DNA of 64,000 bases from Streptomyces sp. YS415 (GTDB lineage: Bacteria; Actinomycetota; Actinomycetes; Streptomycetales; Streptomycetaceae), in the NCBI RefSeq assembly GCF_023544665.1, contig NZ_JAMJFL010000004.1, positions 281,139 through 345,138 on the forward strand, in the 5' to 3' direction. Every line of letters starts with the position of its first letter. Within the stretch, counting starts at the first letter, position 1. Shown here piece after piece: positions 24,674-33,845 of the stretch. A program made the translations under genes and the position numbers. Below the pieces are notes generated by a model, which worked only from the letters and a program-made list of their open reading frames with translations, ran no database searches and was not told the origin of the DNA.

Positions 24674-26599
24674 ATGCCGGTCAAGGTCAGCGTCATCGTT
24701 CCCGTGTACAACCCGGGGGCCTACATCGAGGACTGCATCTCCTCGCTGCTGCGGCAGTCCCTGCCGCCCGATACCTATGAAGTGATCTTCGTCGACGACG
24801 GCTCCACCGACGACACGCCCGGGCGGCTCGACGAGCTCGCCGCCGCGGACCCCCGGGTGACGGTCGTGCACCAGGAGAACTCCGGCTGGGCGGGCAAGCC
24901 CCGCAACGTCGGCATCGCCGCCTCGCGCGGCGAGTACGTGATGTTCGTGGACAACGACGACCACCTCGGCGACGAGGCCCTCGAGCGGATGTACGACTAC
25001 GGCGTGGCGAACGGCGCCGATGTCGTCGTCGGCAAGATGGCCGGCCAGGGCCGCGGAGTGCCGGTGGAGCTGTTCCGCCGCAACCATCCGCGGGCCACCG
25101 TGGAGAGCGCGCCGCTGATCGACAGCCTCACCCCGCACAAGATGTTCCGCCGCGCCTTCCTGGACCGCATCGGCCTGCGCTTTCCCGAGGGCCGGCGGCG
25201 CCTGGAGGACCATGTCTTCGTCACCGAGGCCTTCCTGCGGGCGGACAACGTCTCGGTCCTCAGCGACTACGTCTGCTACTACCACGTGCGCCGGGACGAC
25301 GACGCCAACGCCGGCTTCCAGCGCTTCGACCCGGTCGGCTACTACAAGAACCTGCGCGAGGCGCTGGACGTCGTCGAGCGCTACACCGAGCCGGGTCCGC
25401 TGCGCGACCGGCTCTTCCGCCGCTGGCTGCGGGTGGAGATGGTCGAACGGATGCGCGGCAAGCGGCTGCTGGCCATGCCCCCCGACTACCGCAGGGAGCT
25501 GTTCCGGGAGATCCACTCCGTGGTCGTCGAGCGGTTCGGGCCCGGTGTCGCGGCCGGACTGCAGCCCACGCAGCAGGTCGTGGCCGCGCTGATCGCCGCC
25601 GACCGCTACGACGACGTGGAGGCGTTCGCCGAGTGGGAGGCGGGCATCGTCCTCAAGGCCGTTCCGGAAGGGATCGAGTGGGCGGACGGCACGCTGCAGG
25701 TCTCCTTCGCCGCGGAGTACCACGCGGGCGGGGCGCCGCTGACGTTCGGCGCGAGAGGCGGCGGCGATCCGCTCCAGGCGCCGCCGAAGGACGTCACCGA
25801 GGCCATCGCCTGGGTGGGCGCCGACACCGTCTCCCGGTTCGGCTCCGCGACCGCGGACCTGCTGCTGCGCCGGCGCTCCGATGCCGCCCAGTACTTCCAG
25901 CCGGTGCAGTTCACCCGGGAGACCGTGCCGACCGAGGACCCGGGTCGCTTCCGGCTGATGCTGCGGGCCACGGCCACCGTGGACCCGGCGGCGGCCGCCG
26001 AGGGCGCGCCGCTGGCCGGCGGACTGTGGGACGCCGTGGTCCGGGTCAAGCTGGGCGGCTGGACCAAGGAGTGCCGGCTCGCCCCGGCCCCGCGCGCCGA
26101 ACGCCCCACGGTGCCGGCCGGAGTCGTCGCCGGGCGGGTGGTGCTGCCGTACTGGACCGCGCGGCACCTCTCGCTCGCCCTGGACGTCGACCGCGCGAGC
26201 CGCACCCTCGGACTCGGCCGGGTAGTGCCCGAGTCGGTCACCGCCACCGACGACCGGCTCAGCGCCCCGGTGCCGCTGTACGTGCCGCACGCCACGGACG
26301 TGCTGGTGCGGCTGACCGCGCGGGGCAGGGCACTGGACGCGAACGGCACGCTCTCCCCGGCGCCCGACGGCTCCGGAGCGCTGCTGACGGCAGCTCTGCC
26401 CGCCCTGGTGATGGGCGGTGCGACCTGGCGGGCCGCGCTGGTCCCGGCCCCGGACGCGGCCCAACAGCGGGTTCTGGCGCTGCCGTTCGCGCTGCGCGCC
26501 GGCGCGCACGGGGTGCAGGTGCGGCGCACTCCCCGGCCCGGGGTGCTGCGCCGGCTGGGACGCAAGGCGAAGGTCCTGCTCAGGGCCCGACGGAGGTGA
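24674..26599 (+). CDS. family 2 glycosyltransferase with long C-terminal beta domain
   Basis: A 641-residue protein. Residues 1-230 are a GT-A glycosyltransferase domain: 'VSVIVPVYNPGAYIEDCI', 'FVDDGSTDDTP', and the DxD-type metal site 'MFVDNDDHLGDEALE', with the acceptor-loop motif 'RLEDHVFVTEAFLRA'. A helical linker follows, and residues about 330-620 are a beta-rich region of unclear family, as in teichoic/teichuronic-type wall polymerases. The last 20 residues are strongly basic (RRLGRKAKVLLRARRR), suited to membrane binding. It is coupled to rmlC four bases downstream, suggesting rhamnose-containing surface glycan synthesis. Confidence 0.87.
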   Translation: MPVKVSVIVPVYNPGAYIEDCISSLLRQSLPPDTYEVIFVDDGSTDDTPGRLDELAAADPRVTVVHQENSGWAGKPRNVGIAASRGEYVMFVDNDDHLGDEALERMYDYGVANGADVVVGKMAGQGRGVPVELFRRNHPRATVESAPLIDSLTPHKMFRRAFLDRIGLRFPEGRRRLEDHVFVTEAFLRADNVSVLSDYVCYYHVRRDDDANAGFQRFDPVGYYKNLREALDVVERYTEPGPLRDRLFRRWLRVEMVERMRGKRLLAMPPDYRRELFREIHSVVVERFGPGVAAGLQPTQQVVAALIAADRYDDVEAFAEWEAGIVLKAVPEGIEWADGTLQVSFAAEYHAGGAPLTFGARGGGDPLQAPPKDVTEAIAWVGADTVSRFGSATADLLLRRRSDAAQYFQPVQFTRETVPTEDPGRFRLMLRATATVDPAAAAEGAPLAGGLWDAVVRVKLGGWTKECRLAPAPRAERPTVPAGVVAGRVVLPYWTARHLSLALDVDRASRTLGLGRVVPESVTATDDRLSAPVPLYVPHATDVLVRLTARGRALDANGTLSPAPDGSGALLTAALPALVMGGATWRAALVPAPDAAQQRVLALPFALRAGAHGVQVRRTPRPGVLRRLGRKAKVLLRARRR

Positions 26600-26603
26600 C
26601 GGA

Positions 26604-27200
26604 GTGCGCTCACTGGGGATCGACGGTGCCTGGCTGCTGGAGCCCAAGGTCTTCCCCGACGACCGGGGCACCTTCCACGAGTGGTACCGGGGCGAGGAGT
26701 TCCGCGAGGCCACCGGCTACGACCTGACCCTCGCGCAGGCCAACTGCTCCGTCTCCCGGCGGGGCGTGGTGCGCGGGGTGCACTTCTCCGACGTGCCGCC
26801 GGGCCAGGCCAAGTACGTCACCTGCGTGCGGGGCGCCGTGCTGGACGTCGTGGTCGATCTGCGCACCGGTTCCCCGGCGTTCGGCCAGTGGGAGGCGGTC
26901 CGCCTCGACGACGACACCCGGCACGCGGTGTTCCTCGCCGAGGGCCTCGGGCACGCCTTCATGGCCCTCACCGACGACGCCACCGTCATCTACCTGTGCT
27001 CCACCGGCTACGCCCCCGACCGCGAGCACGGCGTGCACCCGCTCGACCCCGACCTGGCCCTGCCCTGGCCCGAGGGCGTGGAGCCGGTGCTCTCCCCCAA
27101 GGACGCCGAGTCGCCGTCCCTGGCCCATGCCCTGCGCACCGGCCTCCTGCCGTCCTACGAGGACTGCGCCACCCACTACAGAAGCCTGCGACAGGGGTAG
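26604..27200 (+). CDS. rmlC: dTDP-4-dehydrorhamnose 3,5-epimerase
   Basis: A 198-residue cupin of the RmlC/StrM family. The catalytic histidine lies in 'VVRGVHFSD' (H60), with the conserved lysine in 'QAKYVTCVRG' (K70), aspartate in 'VVVDLRTGSP' and the second His in 'GLGHAFMAL'. It performs the double epimerisation that commits dTDP-glucose to L-rhamnose. GTG start with GGAGG seven bases upstream, overlapping the end of the glycosyltransferase gene. The other three rml genes lie about 3 kb away on the opposite strand, so the pathway is split. Confidence 0.92.
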   Translation: MRSLGIDGAWLLEPKVFPDDRGTFHEWYRGEEFREATGYDLTLAQANCSVSRRGVVRGVHFSDVPPGQAKYVTCVRGAVLDVVVDLRTGSPAFGQWEAVRLDDDTRHAVFLAEGLGHAFMALTDDATVIYLCSTGYAPDREHGVHPLDPDLALPWPEGVEPVLSPKDAESPSLAHALRTGLLPSYEDCATHYRSLRQG

Positions 27201-27297
27201 CCCCGGTCCACGACCGGAACTCCAGCCTCCCGCGAGCGGGGTGCGGCACCGTCCGGAGCGGTGTGTCGGCCCATTCCCAGTGAGGAGGCGGGGCGCG

Positions 27298-28521
27298 ATG
27301 ACGAGCTCCATCGGTGAGTCGTACGACCCCCTCGGCACGCATCTGCAGGACCCGTACCCCTTCTTCGCGCTGGCGCGGGAGCAGGAGCCGGTCTTCTACT
27401 CCGAGGTGCTGCGGGCCTGGGTGGTGACCCGGTTCGACGACGTGCGCACGGTGCTGCAGCGGCACGAGACGTTCTCCACGGCGAACGCCCTGCGCTCCCC
27501 GCTCCCGCTGCATCCGGACGCGCTCGCCGTGCTGCAGCGCGGCTTCCCGCCGTCCTCCGCCATCATCAACGTCAGCGGCGACCGACATCTGAAGGTGCGG
27601 GCGCCGCTCGCCAAGCGGCTCGGCACGGACGCCGTCGCGGTGCTGGAGCCGGAGATCCGCAAGCGGGCGACGGCACTCGTCGACGCCCTGGCGGCGGACG
27701 GCTCGGCCGAGCTGATGAGCCAGTACGCGCGCGTGCTGCCCGTGGAGACCATCAGCGACATGTGCGGCATCGACGCGGCGGACCGGGCGATGATCCGGGA
27801 CGGCGCCTATGCCTGCGTCGCGGTCATCACCGGCGGCGCCTCCCGCGAGGAAGAGGTCGCGGCGGCCGAGCTGTTCCTGGAGTTCCAGCAGGTCATGGCG
27901 CGGTATGTGCGCGAGCGCAGGGACCGTCCGGGCACGGACGCCTTCAGCGAGATCGCCGGTGTGCTCGCGCCCCCGGGGCCGATCGACGACGAGCAGCTCG
28001 CCGAGCTGGTGTGGACGTTCATCGGGCTGATCACCGCCGGGCACTCGACCACCACCGCCCTGCTCGGCAACGGCCTGTGGCACCTGCTCTCCCACCCCGA
28101 GCAGTGGGAACTCCTCTGCCGCCGGCCCGAGTTGATCCCGGGCGCCGTGGAGGAGATCGCCCGCTACGACACCCCCGTGCACGCCTTCTTCCGGGTGACC
28201 ACCCGCGACGTGACCCTCGGCGGGCGGACCCTGCCGGAAGGGGCCGACGTGGTGGCGCTCTACAGCGCGGCCAACCGGGACCCCGAGGAGTTCGAGCAGC
28301 CCGAGACGTTCGACATCACCCGCCGGATGACCCGGCACCTGACCTTCGGCCACGGCGTGCACGCCTGCGTGGGCGCCCGGCTGGCCCGGCTCCAGCTCGC
28401 GGTGACGCTGGAGGCCCTGACCACCCGGCTGCCGGGACTGCACCTGGCGCCGGACAGCGAGGTCCGCATGGCACGGCAGTTCGTCGACCACGCCCCCGTC
28501 GCCCTGCACGTCGCCTGGTGA
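27298..28521 (+). CDS. cytochrome P450 with altered I-helix motif
   Basis: A 407-residue soluble bacterial P450. The haem-binding loop FGHGVHACVG (350-359) supplies Cys357; the ExxR motif is E286-x2-R289 (EEIARYDTPVHAFFR); the I helix is AGHSTTT (247-253). The usual acid of A-G-x-D/E-T-T is serine here, which affects oxygen activation. Redox partners are not encoded nearby. GAGGAGG precedes the ATG. The following O-methyltransferase gene starts at or just after its stop, so the pair may hydroxylate and then methylate one substrate. Confidence 0.92.
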   Translation: MTSSIGESYDPLGTHLQDPYPFFALAREQEPVFYSEVLRAWVVTRFDDVRTVLQRHETFSTANALRSPLPLHPDALAVLQRGFPPSSAIINVSGDRHLKVRAPLAKRLGTDAVAVLEPEIRKRATALVDALAADGSAELMSQYARVLPVETISDMCGIDAADRAMIRDGAYACVAVITGGASREEEVAAAELFLEFQQVMARYVRERRDRPGTDAFSEIAGVLAPPGPIDDEQLAELVWTFIGLITAGHSTTTALLGNGLWHLLSHPEQWELLCRRPELIPGAVEEIARYDTPVHAFFRVTTRDVTLGGRTLPEGADVVALYSAANRDPEEFEQPETFDITRRMTRHLTFGHGVHACVGARLARLQLAVTLEALTTRLPGLHLAPDSEVRMARQFVDHAPVALHVAW

Positions 28522-28550
28522 CGACGCCCGGCCCGAAGGGACACACGGCA

Positions 28551-29627
28551 GTGACCGACAGCGCATCGCACCCGACGCACCCCCGGCCGGCCCCCGCGCC
28601 GGCCGGTGCCGAGGACCAGGCCCGCGCCCTGCAGCTGGTGCACGGCTACATGGCCTCCCAGGCCCTCGGCGCCGCCGTCCGCCTGAACCTCCCGGACGTG
28701 CTCGCCGAGAGCCCGAAGAGCTGCGCCGAACTGGCCGCGGCCACCGCCACCGACCAGGACGCGCTGCGCCGCCTGCTGCGGGCCCTGGAGACACTGGGCC
28801 TGGTGGAACGCCCCGACCGCACCGACCGGTTCGCGCTCACTTCCTTCGGCCAGGTCCTGCGCTCCGACGCCGACGCCCCGGCCCACGCGCTCGCCGACCT
28901 GTTCACCTCCCCCGCGGTCTGGCGGCCCTGGGGCGAGCTGCACCACAGCGTGCGCACCGGCACCACGGCGTTCGAGGCGGTCTTCGGCATGCCGGCCTTC
29001 GCCTACATCGGCCAGCAGCCGGAGCTGTCCGCCCTGTTCAACAAGGCGATGGCGGAGACGGCTCAGGGCGCTGCCGACGTGGTGGCGGCCGGCTACGACT
29101 TCTCCGGCTTCCCCACGGTCGTGGACGTCGGCGGCGGCAACGGCACCCTGCTCGGGGCCCTGCTCACCGCGCACCCCGGCAGCCGGGGCGTGCTGTTCGA
29201 CACGCCGACCGGGGTGCGGGAGGCCGCCAAGGTGCTCGCGGACGCCGGAGTCGCCGACCGCTGCGAGATCGCCACCGGCGACTTCTTCACCGCCGTACCG
29301 GGCGGGGGCGACGCGTACGTCCTCAAGAGCGTCATCCACGACTGGGACGACGACCGGGCGCGCACCGTGCTGCGGCGCTGCCGCGAGGCCATGCCCGGCC
29401 ACGCGAAGCTGCTCCTCGTCGAGCCGGTCCTGCCGGCCGAGAACGGTCCCGCGGCCGAACTCAGCGTCGTCCTGAGCGACCTGAACATGCTGGTCATGGC
29501 CGGTGGCCGGGAACGCACCGAGGCGGAGTACGCCGCCCTGCTCGACTCCGCGGACCTCGAACTGACCGCCGTGGGCGCCCCCTTGGCCCCCACCCACTTC
29601 CAGGTGCTGGAGGCGGCGCCCCGCTGA
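28551..29627 (+). CDS. SAM-dependent O-methyltransferase (acetylserotonin-OMT type)
   Basis: A 358-residue small-molecule O-methyltransferase. It has an N-terminal winged-helix dimerisation domain (LVHGYMASQALGAAVRLNLPDVL ... ALETLGLVER) and a C-terminal Rossmann domain with SAM motif VVDVGGGNGTLL. The catalytic base is the His of 'KSVIHDWDDDRA', as in plant-like and polyketide OMTs. The GTG at 28551 has GAAGGG upstream; a GTG at 28518 overlapping the P450 stop (GTGA) is a possible alternative. It probably acts with the P450 on a phenolic or polyketide-like substrate. Confidence 0.88.
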   Translation: MTDSASHPTHPRPAPAPAGAEDQARALQLVHGYMASQALGAAVRLNLPDVLAESPKSCAELAAATATDQDALRRLLRALETLGLVERPDRTDRFALTSFGQVLRSDADAPAHALADLFTSPAVWRPWGELHHSVRTGTTAFEAVFGMPAFAYIGQQPELSALFNKAMAETAQGAADVVAAGYDFSGFPTVVDVGGGNGTLLGALLTAHPGSRGVLFDTPTGVREAAKVLADAGVADRCEIATGDFFTAVPGGGDAYVLKSVIHDWDDDRARTVLRRCREAMPGHAKLLLVEPVLPAENGPAAELSVVLSDLNMLVMAGGRERTEAEYAALLDSADLELTAVGAPLAPTHFQVLEAAPR

Positions 29628-30428
29628 TCAGCGGCCGGTGAGGTCCTCCAGGGCGCGCCGCAGCGGCTCCCAGCCCCGGGAGCGTCGTACGCCGATGTTC
29701 CTGGCGCGGGCCAGCGGGCGCCAGAAGGACGCGCCCAGCAGGGCCTCGGGCCGTACCGCTCCGGTGCGGTCCAGGATCGTCTCCGGCACCTTCTGCGGGT
29801 CGGGCACGTCGTACTCGGCGACGATCTCGTCGTACCGGTCGCGCAGCACGGTGTTGTGCGGGTCGGCGCCGAACACGACGAGCTGTCCGGTCGGCTGGGT
29901 GTCGACCAGGACGGTCACCAGGTCGGGGCGGTGGCGGGCGAGGATCTCGCGCAGCTTGTAGACGTCGCCGGTCCAGGCGCCGGTGTGGCGGTCGCGGGCC
30001 GCCTCGTCGGTGTTGCGAGGCAGCATGTCGTCGAAGACGATCACGCTGGCCCAGTCGGAGTACTTCTCCACGTTGATGAAGTCCCGCAGCGCGTACTCGA
30101 ACAGGTGCATGCCGTCGATGAACGACAGGTCGAGGGTGGTGCGCCGCCAGTGGCCGACCGGGCTGCGGCCACGGCGCAGGTTCCGGACCGGATGCCGGCC
30201 GCCCTTGAGGTGGGCGAGGGGATTGGCGCGGGCGAAGAAGTCGTCGCTGGTGGCCTTCACCAGGTGGACGTCGCAGCGGATCTCCGTGACCACCTTGAAC
30301 GCGGGGTCGATCGCGATGCTCGGCACCCGGGACAGTCTCAGGCTGCGACCGTCGTTGACGCCGATCTCCAGGTAGTTGCGGTTGGCGGTGACCTTGTGCA
30401 GTTCCTTCAGGAACTCATGGCGTTTCAC
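29628..30428 (-). CDS. class I SAM methyltransferase-like protein of the rhamnose operon
   Basis: A 266-residue protein. It has a SAM-type motif near the N-terminus (NYLEIGVNDGRSL, about 18-30), 'IAIDPAFKV' and an acidic strand 'LSFIDGMHLFEYALRDFINVEKY', the pattern of the Methyltransf_24-like family often found among polysaccharide genes. 'DDMLPRNT' could hold a metal ligand. GTG start with AAGGAG nine bases upstream, overlapping the rmlD stop (GTGA). It may methylate rhamnose or a glycan end; this is inferred from context only. Confidence 0.75.
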   Translation of the reverse strand: MKRHEFLKELHKVTANRNYLEIGVNDGRSLRLSRVPSIAIDPAFKVVTEIRCDVHLVKATSDDFFARANPLAHLKGGRHPVRNLRRGRSPVGHWRRTTLDLSFIDGMHLFEYALRDFINVEKYSDWASVIVFDDMLPRNTDEAARDRHTGAWTGDVYKLREILARHRPDLVTVLVDTQPTGQLVVFGADPHNTVLRDRYDEIVAEYDVPDPQKVPETILDRTGAVRPEALLGASFWRPLARARNIGVRRSRGWEPLRRALEDLTGR

Positions 30429-31300
30429 GAAGGGGACTCCTTGCGGATGCGGGGAAGTGCCTCGTGCAGGGCGGTACGCCAGTCGCGCAGCGGCGGCAGG
30501 CCGAGGCTCTGCCAGCGGTCGTGCGCGAGGGCGCTGTACTCGGGGCGCGGGGCGGGCCGCGGCTGGGGCGTGGTGTCGGTGGGGCGCACTCGCGCGGGAT
30601 CGGCGCCCAGCAGCCGGAACACCTCCCGGGCCAGCTCGCACCAGGTGGCCTCGCCCGAACTGGTGGCGTGGAAAACGCCGTTGACGTCCGGGCCGATGCG
30701 CGGGCCGAGGTCGGCGATGCGGGCGGCGACGTCGGCGCACCAGGTGGGCTGGCCGGTCTGGTTGTCGACGACGTCGACGGTGGGGCGGCTCGCCTCGATG
30801 CCGATCATCGTGCGGACGAAGTTCCGGCCGTGGACGCCGTAGAGCCAGGCGGTGCGCACCACCGCGCTCGCGCCCGGCAGTTCCTCCCGCACCGCCCGCT
30901 CCCCGGCGAGCTTGGTGCGGCCGTAGGCGGTGCGCGGAGCGGGCGGGTGGTCCTCGGGGTAGGGGGTGGTGCGGCCCTCGCCGGAGAAGACGTAGTCGGT
31001 GGAGACGTGGATCAGGCGGGCGCCGTGCGCGGCGCAGGCGCGGGCCAGCAGGCGCGGGCCGTCGCCGTTGACGCGCAGGGCGCCGGCCTCGTCGGACTCG
31101 GCGTCGTCCACGGCCGCGTAGGCGGCGCAGTTGACGACGATCTCCGGGCGATGCGCGGCGAACGCCCGCTGCACGGAGGCGGGTTCGGTGATGTCCAGGG
31201 CGCTGTGGCCGAGGCCGGTCACGTCGGCGCCGCGCCCGCGCAGTTCGGCCACGACGTCGTGACCGAGCATCCCGCCCGCGCCGGTGACCAGCCACCTCAT
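30425..31300 (-). CDS. rmlD: dTDP-4-dehydrorhamnose reductase
   Basis: A 291-residue extended-SDR enzyme. GAGGMLG (7-13) binds NADPH, 'HVSTDYVFSGEG' supplies the catalytic Thr/Asp-Tyr region and 'AYGRTKLAGE' the Tyr-x3-Lys. 'QPTWCADVAARI' is a family signature. It reduces the 4-keto group to give dTDP-L-rhamnose. ATG start overlaps the rmlB stop (ATGA), and its own stop overlaps the methyltransferase start, making a tightly coupled operon. Confidence 0.93.
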   Translation of the reverse strand: MRWLVTGAGGMLGHDVVAELRGRGADVTGLGHSALDITEPASVQRAFAAHRPEIVVNCAAYAAVDDAESDEAGALRVNGDGPRLLARACAAHGARLIHVSTDYVFSGEGRTTPYPEDHPPAPRTAYGRTKLAGERAVREELPGASAVVRTAWLYGVHGRNFVRTMIGIEASRPTVDVVDNQTGQPTWCADVAARIADLGPRIGPDVNGVFHATSSGEATWCELAREVFRLLGADPARVRPTDTTPQPRPAPRPEYSALAHDRWQSLGLPPLRDWRTALHEALPRIRKESPS

Positions 31301-32277
31301 CCTCGCTCCTCCGCCATGCGTCGTTTGAGCGGTTCCCACCATGCCCGGTGCTCCCGGTACCAGTCGACGGTGGCGGCCAGCCCGGTGCGGAAGTCGTGCC
31401 GGGGACGGTAGCCGAGTTCGGTGCGGGCCTTGCTCCAGTCGACGGAGTAGCGCAGATCGTGTCCCTTGCGGTCCTCGACCCTCGTCACCCGGTCCCAGCC
31501 CGCCCCGCACGCCTCGAGGAGCAGTCCGGTGAGTTCCTTGTTGCTCAGCTCGGTGCCGCCGCCGATGTTGTAGACCTCGCCGGGCCGGCCCTTGGTGCGC
31601 ACGAGTTCGACGCCGCTGCAGTGGTCGTCGACGTGCAGCCAGTCGCGGACGTTGAGGCCTTCGCCGTAGAGCGGGACGGGGTGGCCGTCGAGGAGGTTGG
31701 TGACGAAGAGGGGAATGACCTTCTCGGGGAACTGGCGCGGGCCGTAGTTGTTGGAGCAGCGGGTGACCCGCACGTCCAGGCCGTGGGTGCGGTGGTAGGC
31801 CAGGGCGAGCAGGTCGGAGGAGGCCTTGGAGGCGGAGTACGGCGAGCTGGGCCGCAGCAGGTACTCCTCCGTGGAGGAGCCGGTCTCCACCGAGCCGTAC
31901 ACCTCGTCGGTGGAGATGTGCACGAAGGTGGCGACGCCGCCGCGCAGCGCGCCCTCCAGCAGGGTCTGGGTGCCCACCACGTTGGTCAGCACGAAGTCGG
32001 ACGCCCCGCTGATCGAACGGTCCACATGGGACTCGGCGGCGAAGTGCACCACCTGGTCGGCCTGGGCGGTGAGCTTGCCGACGAGTTCGGCGTCGCGGAT
32101 GTCGCCCTGCACGAACTCCATGCGCGGATGGTCCAGCGGGAGGTTGTCGAGGCTGCCGGCGTAGGTCAGCTTGTCCAGCACGGTGATCCGCGGCGCGTCG
32201 GGCGCCTCGGCGGCGAGCAGCATGCGGACGTAGGCCGAGCCGATGAACCCGGCGGCACCGGTGACGAGGAGGTTCAT
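31297..32277 (-). CDS. rmlB: dTDP-glucose 4,6-dehydratase
   Basis: A 326-residue extended SDR. GAAGFIGS (7-14) is the NAD motif; 'HFAAESHVDRSI', 'HISTDEVYGS' (Thr-Asp-Glu catalytic triplet) and 'YSASKASSD' (Tyr-x3-Lys) are diagnostic of RmlB. 'NNYGPRQFPEKVIPL' matches the substrate loop. It converts dTDP-glucose to dTDP-4-keto-6-deoxyglucose. Both ends overlap neighbouring genes by 4 bp. The product could also feed other deoxysugars, but rmlC and rmlD point to L-rhamnose. Confidence 0.95.
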   Translation of the reverse strand: MNLLVTGAAGFIGSAYVRMLLAAEAPDAPRITVLDKLTYAGSLDNLPLDHPRMEFVQGDIRDAELVGKLTAQADQVVHFAAESHVDRSISGASDFVLTNVVGTQTLLEGALRGGVATFVHISTDEVYGSVETGSSTEEYLLRPSSPYSASKASSDLLALAYHRTHGLDVRVTRCSNNYGPRQFPEKVIPLFVTNLLDGHPVPLYGEGLNVRDWLHVDDHCSGVELVRTKGRPGEVYNIGGGTELSNKELTGLLLEACGAGWDRVTRVEDRKGHDLRYSVDWSKARTELGYRPRHDFRTGLAATVDWYREHRAWWEPLKRRMAEERG

Positions 32278-33341
32278 GTGTGGATCTGCACCTTGCTGTG
32301 GTCGCCGAGGACGAAGCGGTGGGCACTGGGGACGTGGTGCGCCGGAGTCACCTCCGCGTGCCGGCCGATCAGGGAGGACTCGATGCGGCCCACTCCGGCG
32401 ATCGAGGAGTCCCGCAGCACGATGGAGAACTCCAGCTCGCTGTCGGTGATCCGGCAGTTCTCGGCGATGGAGGTGAACGGGCCGACATAGGAGTTGGCGA
32501 CGAGGGATCCGGCGCCGATGACGACAGGACCGACGATGCGGGAGTTCACGATCCGCGCACCCTCCTCCACGATCACCCGGCCGATCGTCTCGGACACCTC
32601 GTCGACCTCGCCGTCGATCCGCCGGTCGATCCCTTCCAGGACCGTCCGGTTGACCTCCAGCATGTCGTCGACGTTCCCGGTGTCCTTCCAGTAGCCCTTG
32701 ATCACCGTGCACCGGACGTCGGCGCGGGTGTCGATGAGGCGCTGGATGGCGTGGGTGATCTCCAACTCGCCGCGCCAGGACGGCTCGATGGCGCGCACCG
32801 CCTCATGGATCGCGGGGGTGAAGAGGTAGACGCCGACCAGCGCGAGATCGCTCTTGGGGTGCTCGGGTTTCTCCTCCAGGCCCACCACCTGCCCCGCGCC
32901 GTCCAGTTCGGCCACGCCGAAGGCGCGGGGGTCGGGGACGCGGGTGAGCAGGATCTGGGCGTCGGGACGGTTGCGGCGGAACTCCTCGACGAGGGGACGG
33001 ATGCCGCCGACGATGAAGTTGTCGCCGAGGTACATCACGAAGTCGTCCTCGCCGAGGTAGTCCCGGGCGATCAGCACCGCGTGGGCCAGGCCCAGCGGGC
33101 GTTCCTGAGGGATGTAGGTGACCTGGAGACCGAACTTGGAGCCGTCGCCCACCGCGTCCTGGATCTCCGCGGCGGTGTCGCCGACGATGACCCCGACCTC
33201 GGTGATGCCGGCTTCGGCGATGGATTCCAGCCCGTAGAACAACACAGCCTTGTTGGCAACCGGGACCAGCTGTTTGGCCGATGTGTGGGTGATCGGCCGC
33301 AGCCGTGTGCCGGCTCCGCCGGACAGCACGAGAGCCTTCAT
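32274..33341 (-). CDS. rmlA: glucose-1-phosphate thymidylyltransferase (long, StrD-like form)
   Basis: A 355-residue nucleotidyltransferase. The pyrophosphorylase motif LSGGAGTRLRP lies at residues 6-16, followed by 'YGLESIAEAGITE', 'YLGDNFI' and 'FGVAELD'. The C-terminal 110 residues (IVEEGARIVNSRIVGPVVIG ...) form a left-handed beta helix, as in the long StrD/RmlA-like proteins of antibiotic deoxysugar clusters rather than short RmlA. It activates glucose-1-phosphate with dTTP and opens the operon. The ATG at 33341 gives the family N-terminus; an ATG four codons upstream (33353) is possible. Confidence 0.9.
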   Translation of the reverse strand: MKALVLSGGAGTRLRPITHTSAKQLVPVANKAVLFYGLESIAEAGITEVGVIVGDTAAEIQDAVGDGSKFGLQVTYIPQERPLGLAHAVLIARDYLGEDDFVMYLGDNFIVGGIRPLVEEFRRNRPDAQILLTRVPDPRAFGVAELDGAGQVVGLEEKPEHPKSDLALVGVYLFTPAIHEAVRAIEPSWRGELEITHAIQRLIDTRADVRCTVIKGYWKDTGNVDDMLEVNRTVLEGIDRRIDGEVDEVSETIGRVIVEEGARIVNSRIVGPVVIGAGSLVANSYVGPFTSIAENCRITDSELEFSIVLRDSSIAGVGRIESSLIGRHAEVTPAHHVPSAHRFVLGDHSKVQIHT

Positions 33342-33379
33342 CTGGTTCACCATAGCGTCGATCCGGCGTAACCGGACGG

Positions 33380-33799
33380 TCAGGTGTTGGGCCGGGCCAC
33401 ACTGATGTCACCGAGCGCCGACTCCGGGTCGCGCTCCATGGCGAGGTCCCCGAGCGAGACGATCCCCACGGGACGGCCGTCGTCGACGACCGGGATACGG
33501 CGTACGGCGTGCTCGCGCATCAGCCCCACCGCGATGTCCAGGTCCTCGTCGGGCCCGACGGTCACGAGGTCGTCGCTGCACGCTCCGGCCACGGTGGTCT
33601 GCTCGGGGTCACCGCCCTCGCAGACGGACCTGACCACCAGGTCGCGGTCGGTCACCAGGCCGCGCAGCCGGTCGTCGTCGACCACCAGGACGGCTCCGAG
33701 GTCCTCGTCGCGCATGAGGCGGGCCACCGACGCCACGGAGGTCTGCGGGGCCACGGCCGCCGGGGCGGCGGTCATGATGTCACGGACGTGCTGGGTCAT
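33380..33799 (-). CDS. tandem CBS-domain protein
   Basis: A 139-residue stand-alone CBS pair. CBS1: VRDIMTAAPAAVAPQTSVASVARLMRDEDLGAVLVVDDDRLRGLVTDRDLVVR; CBS2 ends 'RIPVVDDGRPVGIVSLGDLA'. The tandem forms one adenosyl-nucleotide binding Bateman module. Such small proteins are common in the Streptomyces stress (SigB-type) regulon and sense AMP/ATP or NAD. GAAGGAG lies seven bases before the ATG. It follows the SpoIIE phosphatase gene by 46 bp on the same strand, so it may be co-transcribed. Confidence 0.9.
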   Translation of the reverse strand: MTQHVRDIMTAAPAAVAPQTSVASVARLMRDEDLGAVLVVDDDRLRGLVTDRDLVVRSVCEGGDPEQTTVAGACSDDLVTVGPDEDLDIAVGLMREHAVRRIPVVDDGRPVGIVSLGDLAMERDPESALGDISVARPNT

Positions 33800-33845
33800 G
33801 ACGTACTCCTTCGTCGAAGGGCCGTGAACCTCCGGGTACCCAGAC

